From Bactericera cockerelli (lineage: Eukaryota > Arthropoda > Insecta > Hemiptera > Triozidae): a stretch of 64,000 bases of DNA. The DNA lies in assembly GCA_024516035.1 (NCBI GenBank), contig CM044959.1:37832369-37896368 (forward strand), given 5' to 3'. Of the stretch, positions 10,731-21,319 are shown piece by piece (positions within the stretch are counted from its first letter, which is position 1; every line of letters begins with the position of its first letter). The translations under genes and the position numbers were made by a program. Below the pieces are notes generated by a model. It had not been told where the DNA came from, did no database searches, and worked only from the letters and a program-made list of their open reading frames with translations.

Positions 10731-13700
10731 ATGAGTGACACTCCTGAGGACAATGGAGATGATTCAATCAGCAGAGACACAGCTGAAAATGCTGAAATGG
10801 TGGCACTTAGAAATTTTGGTATGTAATAAAATCAAATCTGTACTGTTTTTATTTAAAAGAAGAAGCTCATTTAGCCAATTTTACATTTGTAGCTGTAAAT
10901 ATTAACAGGAAGTTAGTAACTTCCATTTGAAAATGAGATTTTATTCATTAGCCTATCCCAAAAAAACTTGTCAAATATCAGCTTGATGTTTTTCAAATTT
11001 GATCTTCTCTTTATTTCTGCTTTATAAAATTGCAACTTGCAAGTTATGCCTTTTATAAGTGTTGACTTAATGATGAATCAGCATACTAAGACTGACTGGC
11101 ATCTATCTTTCCATTGTCCCAAGTCAGTTCTTACTCTAACAGTTTTATTAACAGAACCTCTGTGTGATGCATACAAAGTCCCCCAAGTAATTGAGTAGTA
11201 ATTATTTTGAAATCTAAATTATTATTTTTTGATTGTGAAATAAATATAGTATTTTGTTTCAGATTATGCACCAAGTATTTTGAACTCCAATATAATGTTA
11301 TAATCATTTCATTTTTTAGATTTATTCAAAATTTAGGGTGAAATTCATAGACAAAATTGAAATCACAAGCTCAGTTTGAGTCAGAAGCTCAGAACTTATA
11401 TTTCACCAATTATAACAACAAGCAAAATCTAGACTAAAGTCCACAGCGGTTTTAAAAATATGTCTATTAATTCTGCCCTTAGTTTGCATTTGTCAAGTTC
11501 AAGTTTTTTTTTGTAACAAACAAAAATTAGGTAAATCATTTTTTTAAATAACTCTCGACACTCAAATAATTTGCATGAAAATAAAGACTTATAAAAATAA
11601 CTATTATTATTTCTACAGTCAGACTAGCAGACTTAGAGCTAGAAACAAGCCCAGACAGCATGCACGCAGACAGCACACATGAGGAGGACATTGACCTGGG
11701 TAGTGACTCAGGAGATGAAGTTCCATTTGACATTCAGCTACCCTACCAACACTTGGTATGTGAGAATCCAACCCTTTTATTTTACTGTCATATTTTTCCA
11801 AGCATCTCAGGCCTGTTCTGAGGGCAGGTTTTGTAAACTCTCAGACCATGACATGTAAACATGTATCTGTAATTTTATCCTTCAAGCTTTGCCTTTTATC
11901 TAAAGAGAATAACAATTCAAATAAGATAAATTCCTTTATATTGGACTTTTTCAGTAACATTAAACTCTATTTTATTTTTCAGTTCTTATTACTATCATCC
12001 ACCATAAGATTTTTTTCTTTATTATTATTATTATTTTTTTTTCACAGCTATTTTACTTCCAAGAAAATTCTAATTTTAGAATTCAAGTATTGTGTTTGTT
12101 TTTGAAAAAAAAAAAATATTTTTTGCTCTGATTTCAATTTTTTATTTTGTAGCCATGAAACAGGAGCTACTGTAGATGCTTGTGGTTTGTGTGACTTTAC
12201 TAACCAGTTGTCCTACTGGTGGGACAACTGGTCATCTATTGCATATTACAATATTTTATATATTTGAAAGACGGAATCCAGCTTAATAAAACACAATACT
12301 TCCAATTTCTAATATTAGAAATTTATTGGGAGTAATTTATTATGTTAATCTTAATAATCAATTTTTTGATAATTTAAAAATAGATCAGGTTAGAGAAAAA
12401 CCTTCACTTGTTTGTTCTCAGTATTTGGCTCGCAAATTCCACACACTACCAGGACATACCTATCTGGAGGCAGGCACGGTGACCACATTGCCTCTTCTCC
12501 CCTCCTCTCTCATGACAGGTGCCTCAGTGCTCATCCCAGGCCAGACCGTCCCCCTCAACTACTCTCCTGCTGAAGGCTACTCTGATGTAGTCCAGGCCCT
12601 ACGAGGCAGCTTGGCAAATACACAGAACTTGTTTGCATTCATGTACCACCGGTGGTAAGTTTTTCCTCTTCAAGTAATTAATCAATCTTATCTATACAAT
12701 ATAAATATTCAAAACATTTATATACTTTCTAGTTATTGATCTATCTGATTCTTTAAATTGGTCAAAGAAATCTTATGTTGCTAATCTTATGGTCATGGAA
12801 GTATAATTATTTTATCTCATAAATAAATAAAATGAACCTTTATTTTTGTCTTTTTGTTTAAAAAATAAAAATCAGTTCTGTACTTAAATGTTTGGGGTCC
12901 ACTCGTACCTCGCGAGGAAAACTGAGAAGCTATTTGAATGGATAGCAACCAGTGGTGGCATTGCAAGATGTTAAAAAATGATTTGATTGCTGTACAAATC
13001 ACTACAGTAGTGACATAATAACACAAGAACCAAATACAGCCAAACCTGTATTAAAGAAAACTAGATTAACAAGAAACCTCAAAATAAGAGAACAATTTCC
13101 AGGTCCAATTTACATCTCAAGGGAAAATAACCTCTTTATAAGAGAAACCTGGATATAAGAGAAAAAAATTCCGGTCCCTTCAGTTCTATTATATCCAGGT
13201 TTGACTGAACTCAGTAGCTTGATCGATAAGGCAGCAGACTTTGAACCTGGAGGTCGGTGGTTCAAGTTCCGGTTTCAGCGTAGATTTAGTAAAGCGAGTT
13301 TGAGTAGTTGTGATATCACCAAAGTGATTAACACAAATATGTAAAAAAAAAAAAAAAAAAATATCCAGGTTTGATTGAACATTTCTATTGCAAGAAAGAA
13401 AAACCCATTCTCCTGTCCCAGGCTGCCCAACAGCTCGCGGGCGCGTCTGGCCAAGGAGAAGCTAGCCAACGTCCTGGGAGTCACTCTGGAGGTGTTCGAG
13501 GTGGGGGAGGGGGACGAGGAGGAGGAGGAACAGAGCCACCAGGAGCTGTGCTGCAAGGCAAGAGTCACACACAGGTTCCGTCTGCTGGAGACTTGCGCGC
13601 AGACAAGAGGGTAAGTGAAACACTTGGAATTTTTTTTATATAACTAACATCTACACTGTTACCTGATTCACACAAGATATTGTGTGTCACTAAATAACAA

Positions 13701-16700
13701 CAATAAGTGACGTGAGAGAACAATCATTTCTGATTTGCCTCATTAAATAAGGACATGGCTTTGATGATAGGGGATTTATGCATATATGTTTCTTTTTTAT
13801 TAGGAATTATTAATTGCCTTGTAGCTGCAGATCTTAGTCTGGGGTCTATATCTCTAAATTTAACTTTTTCAGCTACAATACATAGTAGTGACGCGTGGGT
13901 CCTAGAATTACGTTTTTTATTAGGTTAATTTGAGTTACCCGTCTCCTATTTTTTAAGGCAGGAAGACCGAATTGTTCTATGAGAAGGTCGTATTCTATGT
14001 AATTAGGGAATAGTGGGTAGAAATGATTTTCTTTATTAAAAGCAAATCATACGAACCTTGCTTGAATTTTTTTTTTTTTTGGAGATCGATGATTACGAAA
14101 AGTAGATACGAGAAAAAAATAAGAGATTAATAACTGGAGAGAGAATTCAGATGAAGATAAAAAAATAACAAAAAAATGGAAAAGATATTGAAGAAAAAAA
14201 TGAAAAGAGAATGAAAAAAAAGAAAGAAACGTCGCAAATTTATTTATTTGGTGTACATCAATTGAAAATTCTTGGCACAGAAAAAAAGACATGAAACCTC
14301 TTGATGAAACCTTTTCTTGACAAAATAAAAGAAAAATAAAGGAGTTTGAAAATGGAATATGTGAAGAGATTAAAGATCAAAGGGAAAAAATAATGTTAAT
14401 TCTCAACCATTTTTTCCAAAACCATGTCAAAGAAGGAAAAAAATCGTATTTCTATGCTTTAACTTTTACTATGACCTTACTGGTCTACTCCCTATAACCA
14501 GGGATATACCTTTACCGTGTCAATGCTGGTCTACTCCCTATAAACAGGGAGTAGACCAGCATTGAATTGGTTCTGGGGCCCCTTGTCAATTATTAGCCTC
14601 CTTGTAAAGACAGTGGTAGAAGTGCTGAGTCATTCCTCCACTGTCTGGCTCTCTCTGTAGCAATTATAAAAATTGCGAGTTAATGTAGCTAGTGTTCACT
14701 AGCCTGTTTCGGGGTGCGGCACCTGTTGTTAACTTATCCGCATTCCCCTCCTTAAGTAAACTGATAATAGTGGTTGCTATTTGCTATATGTGTCTACATA
14801 AAAAAAGAAAGGGTTCATTTGGTCGCCTATCTGTTCCTATCTAAGCTACTGTTGTAAAGGTCTATATATATATGTATCTCACTGCTGATAACATAACCAC
14901 AGCAAGATACGTAAAAGTAGTGTCTTAAGTCATAAAAAAATAAAAATAATAAATAACCTCTCCTAATTAACCTATCTTTATGAAGTGCGTGAGTAAGTTA
15001 GTTTGTAGTTGTTTTGTCAAGTAGTAATGTTCTATGTTAGTGTGTAAGTAGGTAGTTGTGTCAGTTTTGACATGTAGGTATGTATGTTCAGTCAGTATAA
15101 ATGGGCTTTTTGTGGGCTTTTTATTTTATATACCTTTTTATATATATATTATATTTATTTATTTTTTTTTTTTTTTGCCTCTTTTGTGTGCAATATGCCT
15201 CTTTTTTGCCTCTTTTGTTTTATGTGCGTTTCTCTTCTTTTTTTTTGCCTCTTTTACGGGTACATGACTCTTTTATGGGTGTTTTACCTCTTTTGTGGGC
15301 TTTTTTTTAATATCACTTTTTTTTTTTTTTTTTTTTCATTATTATTATTTTTTAATATAAGATAAGAAAATTAAAATACTAGGGTCTGACCAAGAACGAT
15401 ACTATACTATAGATTAAATTGCTTTGGTAGCACTTGCTGAAAAATTCCTTACTAGAATGAAACGTTCCTATTTTTCCTACATATAAACCCCTCTCCTCTT
15501 TATATATTGGACATGTCATTATTCTGTGTGCTGGAGTATCTGGAACAGAGCATCTTTGGCAATCCGGGCTTGTAATTTTGTTGATTCTGTAGAGATGGAT
15601 GTTGAACTCGCCATGTCCTGATAGCATACAGGTGAAGTCTCTGGTAAATGTCAAGTCATATTTTGCTCTGATGTGTACCGTGGGGAAAATGTCTTTGGTG
15701 CATTGTCCTTTTTGTGATAGAACCCAAGTTTCATTCCATAGATCTATTGTCTTTTGCCGTAGTTCTAATTTTAAAGACTGTTTGGTATACTCAGCTCCCA
15801 TGTACACGACATTAAGGTATGAGCAGATTCCGTACTTTCTGAAAGTCTCTAAAGTTGCTAATTCTTTGATGATATAGTAAATAGGTGGTTCAAAAGCTAT
15901 TATTTGTGCAGCTTCATGGGAAATGGTTTTATAGCCTTTAATAACGCTCAATAAACATGTTCTTTGAGCTGAGGCAACTGTTTTATTTAATTTTTTGATA
16001 TCTAGTCTATGGCACCAGATATTACAGGCATAGGACATTATTGGGATGATTACTGATTTGTAAATTACGGATATTGCTTTCCCTGTATTCCAATTAAGCT
16101 TGAGATAGTGACGCATCGCAAAGAAGATGTTTTTTGATTTGTCCGCGATGTATTTTATGTGTTCATTAAAGCTGAGTTTTGTATCAATAATAACGCCAAG
16201 ATATTTAAATTGGTCTACTTTTCCAATATGGTTTCCATTTATAAGGGTTCTAGGTTTTGTTTTCAGATTTCCAAAAACCATTAATTTAGTTTTGGATGTT
16301 GCTATTTCTTGTTTCGACTCTTGCATCCACTTCTCCAGTTTTTCTGTACATAATAAAATATTTTCCTCTAATTCTTTCTTTGTATTGCCTCTTATTATTA
16401 CAGCTATATCGTCTGCATACGCAATAATGTCTACATTTTCTGGGTATTGTTGGTCCAAGAGTGAGTCTATAACAAAGTTCCATATAACAGGCCCGCTACA
16501 GGATCCTTGGGGCAGCCCCTCGTGAGGACTTTTGAGGTATCTTCATATAAAACCTCTCTATCTTCAAAGAAACTACTAAATAATTCCAATAGATTCTTTG
16601 GGACTTTTTTCTTCAACATTTGTAAAAGGGCATACTTCCAAGAGACATTTGAAAATGCTGAAGCGATATCGATGAAAATTACGACTGCATATTTTTCTTC

Positions 16701-19700
16701 TCTATTTTTTACTGTACTGACTACTCGTTCAATGGCTGCTACTGTATCTTTGCCTTTGACAAAACCGTACTGTCGGTCAGAAAAAGGCGAAGGTATAGCT
16801 TGGTATATTTTATTTAAAATGATTTTTTCCATGATTTTTCCCATGACATCAAGTAATGTTAGAGGACGGTAGGAATTGGGGTTACCAACATCTGTTTTAC
16901 CAGGCTTTTTTAAAATTATAAGGCATCCTTTTCTCCATATTTTTGGAAAGAATTTGGTGGTCCAGCATTTATTGTACAATCTAAAGAACATATCTGGGAG
17001 AAATTTGAAAGCTTCTTGAATTATTTTGCCATTCAAGCCATCCGGTCCAGGGGCTTTATTAGTTTTTATGCTTAAGATGGCTTCTCCAATTTCATCATCG
17101 CTCAGTGCATTACTTAAGTCAGGACTGCCATTAGAATTTGTTATCACATTTTTTATTTCTTCAAAATCACTGCAGTCTCTGTCTTCTGAGGGAAGCAGGG
17201 CGTTCAGTAGAGCGTCCGTTGCTTCTTGTGTAGTGATGCATGAGGTACCATCAGGTCTCTTTACTTCCCTCTTTATTTCAACAGTTTTAAGTTTGCCGCG
17301 TATTAGTCTTTGAGCACTCCCCCATGGATCTTTCTGGAGGTCTGTCACGATGTAGTTTTCAAAAGATTTTATCTTGGCATTTTTTATCATCTTACAGTAT
17401 TCTGATCTTTCTCTAGTATAGTTTTCGTAATAATTGTCTTTCTCATCTTCTTTACACCGCTGGAACAATTTCCTTAATTTCCTGACACGTCTTTTTCTTT
17501 CATCAAGTCGCTGATCCCACCAGCGCGTCTTTTTTAGCCCTTCTTTGGATAATGGTATCGATTGTTTTGCTGATACTTGTACTATGTTTGTTATTTCTTT
17601 TGCAAGTTCTTCAGTATCTATTACTAGACTATTAACCTTGTTCCATTCTTTCCTTAAGCAATTTCCAAATTTTGTCCAATTAGCTGCCCCAACGTTGAAT
17701 TTTTTCTTCAAGTCCTCACCAGGCATTACTACTTGCAATTCATATTGTATAAGATTATGATCACTAATGGTTACTTCATCTTCATTAATTTTCCAGTTTG
17801 TAATTCTACCAACCATGTTACCCGTCAAAAGAGTTAAATCGATGTTTGAGTTACTACCTGTTGTACTACAGAAAGTTGTAAATTCCGAGGGTGTGTTGAC
17901 CAGATAAAGATTATTATCAATTAGTGAATCGACAGCCATAATTTTAATGTTTATACCTTTACCGTGTCAATGCTGGTCTACTCCCTATAAACAGGGAGTA
18001 GACCAGCATTGAATTGGTTCTGGGGCCCCTTGTCAATTATTAGCCTCCTTGTAAAGACAGTGGTAGAAGTGCTGAGTCATTCCTCCACTGTCTGGCTACC
18101 ATCGTTCACAATGACGCCACCCTTTGATGATGACCTTACAGAGAAATATTATGAATGACCAACTAAAAACAGTAAAGGTATATTTAATATCTCTCTCTCC
18201 ACCTCTCTCAGACAATGGGTGCCCGCAAGAGTGCTCATTCTCCCGGAGGTGGTTCTCAATTCTCCACTTCACCAGGCACGAAGCTCAAACCCTGCAGTCC
18301 CCACTCTGAGAGCCGCTGGGCTGACTCGATGGCCTGACTTTGTGTATAGACAGTACGAGCAGAGCGTATTGGTGGAAACTGCCAAGCAGTACTGTCTGCA
18401 ACTTCTCAATGTTAAGACGGGTGAGTTTTGAAACTGCTTAGTAGTACAGTTTACAACTAATCAACATTATTAATCAAGTGGTACTAAAGCCGTGTCCGTG
18501 AGATAGGTATTGATACCTAAATCACGGTGGTGAGAGGATTACATGGACGCCCAGATTCAATGTCTAGGCTCCTTTCATGTCCACTTTTAAAGATAAACAA
18601 TGGTTTTATAAATCCATCTTGGTTAACCAAACTGGAAGAAAATTTTTCCTCTTCCAAAAGAAAAATGACTTTCTTCCAGTTCGTCCATTTTATTCCAGTT
18701 GAATCCACTTTGCTTAGAAAGAAAAATACAGCTTAATAGTCCATTCAACAGGTCAGAAAAAGTGAAGTTAACAGTTGGAAGGTAACGGAACTTTTGGGAT
18801 GTTGTTCAAGGATGGTTGGTTAACTATTGCGAAACAAATCAAATGAGCTACATAAAAATTATCTCTATCTTGCAGAGTGCAACAGCAGTGTCCCTGAGGA
18901 TCCAGTGCAGCTCTCATTTTGGATCCTGTCCAACTTCCCACTCAGTGACTCGCTTCGCATCCAAATCCTCTGCCTCAACAACTCTCTGCAGAGGCTGCAA
19001 ACCCTCATTAACTATTTCAAAAAGCAATCGGTAAGTCAAGCATGGCTTTTCTTCTTATCAGTAAATTTATTAATAAGAATAATTCTCCTTAGTGGTAGGT
19101 AACCACCAGGCGAGGTTAATGCTCAAAGCATTTTCTACCACCTAACCCTTGGGGTCCTATTATTATGTGGTCTCATACACGAATAAATGAAAATCATGCA
19201 CTGGGTGGGCTTCGAACCAACAGACCCCTATGCTAACTGTATTACCTCAATCTAGTGCCTCAACCAATATATGGTTTAATACTTTTGTAAAATAGTTACT
19301 TCACTTTCCGTGTCCATAGGTTGTATGTTATGATTGTGGAAGGCTTGGATGGCAGAGATTGCCATAGGCAATTATCACGACCTTTTTACATTTATTGTAA
19401 TTTCTTATTTTAATGTCCAATAAAGAGTCTTATTATAATCTCTATGTATAAATGAGAAATATGGACAGACTTTGTATGTATTTTTTTTTTTTTTTTTAAT
19501 TAGGGTTTTAACGTCGCTTTCAACTGCCATGGTCATATCACGACGGGGGTTTTACCCTCCATTCGCAGGAAACTCACAAACCTGCTACTCACATTGACCT
19601 CACCCAGCCTGAGTGGGGCCGGGAAAAGCCAGCGTCACGAGTATGTATTTTTGTGTGTGTATTTGTGTGTCCGAACTCTTATATCCAGGTTTGACTTTAA

Positions 19701-21288
19701 TAATAACTATAAATAAATTGATTATTATTATTATAGTAAGTTTTATTAGGTAGAACGAAAATATATACAGTAAAATACATTGAAATTATAAAGAAAAATT
19801 AAATTGATCAAGCAAAGAAAGAAGAACAAAAAAGAGAAAGAAGCTAAAGTCCTACCTAAAGGGCGCGGTTATTACTTGTGGCAATCTCTTCCATCCAACC
19901 CTTTATGTGTGTTGTTTCCAGCACTTCTGGACGGTGCGGTGTCAGACCTGCGAGAACTCCATCGCCCACATGAAGGATGTGTTCTTCATGTCCTCCACGG
20001 GGTTCTCAGTGACCTACGCTAACCCCTCCGGCTACCTACACGAGACCCTCACCGCGCTGGATGTGATCCCTGGCAGTGTTCTGGTGGACGTCATGATGAG
20101 CACCCAGTACAGCTGGTTCCCTGGGTAAGTGATAGCTATCCTATACAGGATGTGATCCCTGGCAGTGTTCTGGTGGACGTCATGATGAGCACCCAGTACA
20201 GCTGGTTCCCTGGGTAAGTGATAGCTATCCTATACAGGATGTGATCCCTGGCAGTGTTCTGGTGGACGTCATGATGAGCACCCAGTACAGCTGGTTCCCT
20301 GGGTAAGTGATAGCTATCCTATACAGGATGTGATCCCCGGCAGTGTGCTGGTAGACGTCATGATGAGCACCCAGTACAGCTGGTTCCCTGGGTAAGTGAT
20401 AGCTATCCTATACAGGATGTGATCCCCGGCAGTGTTCTGGTGGACGTCATGATGAGCACCCAGTACAGCTGGTTCCCTGGGTAAGTGATAGCTATCCTAT
20501 ACAGGATGTGATCCCTGGCAGTGTTCTGGTGGACGTCATGATGAGCACGCAGTACAGCTGGTTCCCTGGGTAAGTGATAGCTATCCTATACAGGATGTGA
20601 TCCCTGGCAGTGTTCTGGTGGACGTCATGATGAGCACCCAGTACAGCTGGTTCCCTGGGTAAGTGATAGCTATCCTATACAGGATGTGATCCCTGGCAGT
20701 GTTCTGGTGGACGTCATGATGAGCACCCAGTACAGCTGGTTCCCTGGGTAAGTGATAGCTATCCTATACAGGATGTGATCCCCGGCAGTGTGCTGGTAGA
20801 CGTCATGATGAGCACCCAGTACAGCTGGTTCCCTGGGTAAGTGATAGCTATCCTATACAGGATGTGATCCCCGGCAGTGTTCTGGTGGACGTCATGATGA
20901 GCACCCAGTACAGCTGGTTCCCTGGGTAAGTGATAGCTATCCTATACAGGATGTGATCCCTGGCAGTGTTCTGGTGGACGTCATGATGAGCACGCAGTAC
21001 AGCTGGTTCCCTGGGTAAGTGATAGCTATCCTATACAGGATGTGATCCCTGGCAGTGTTCTGGTGGACGTCATGATGAGCACCCAGTACAGCTGGTTCCC
21101 TGGGTAAGTGATAGCTATCCTATACAGGATGTGATCCCTGGCAGTGTTCTGGTGGACGTCATGATGAGCACCCAGTACAGCTGGTTCCCTGGGTAAGTGA
21201 TAGCTATCCTATCCTCTTCCTTCCCAAGCGCTTTTCCCATGGTGCAGTCAAATGCACAAACACTTTTCTGAACTCATGTTGATTTTAA

Positions 21289-21319
<31 letters not shown>

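Larger units (their letters stand above)
13611..18211. other. Cereblon intron 4 with a LINE insertion
   Basis: 4.6-kb intron. Its centre is a minus-strand non-LTR element (14651-17951) between two identical 146-bp repeats. 14080-14240 is A-rich simple sequence. No host exon is seen. Confidence 0.8.

Noticed and set aside
15058..15365. Overlapping Phe/Leu/Cys-rich plus-strand frames
   Set aside because: Low-complexity T-rich sequence in the 3' UTR of the LINE; not a membrane protein gene.
20125..21213. Possibility that the 89-bp units are real 65-bp mini-exons separated by 24-bp introns
   Set aside because: 24 bases is far below the spliceable minimum known in animals, and a 65-base exon would break the reading frame. 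Kept only as a decoy-site observation.
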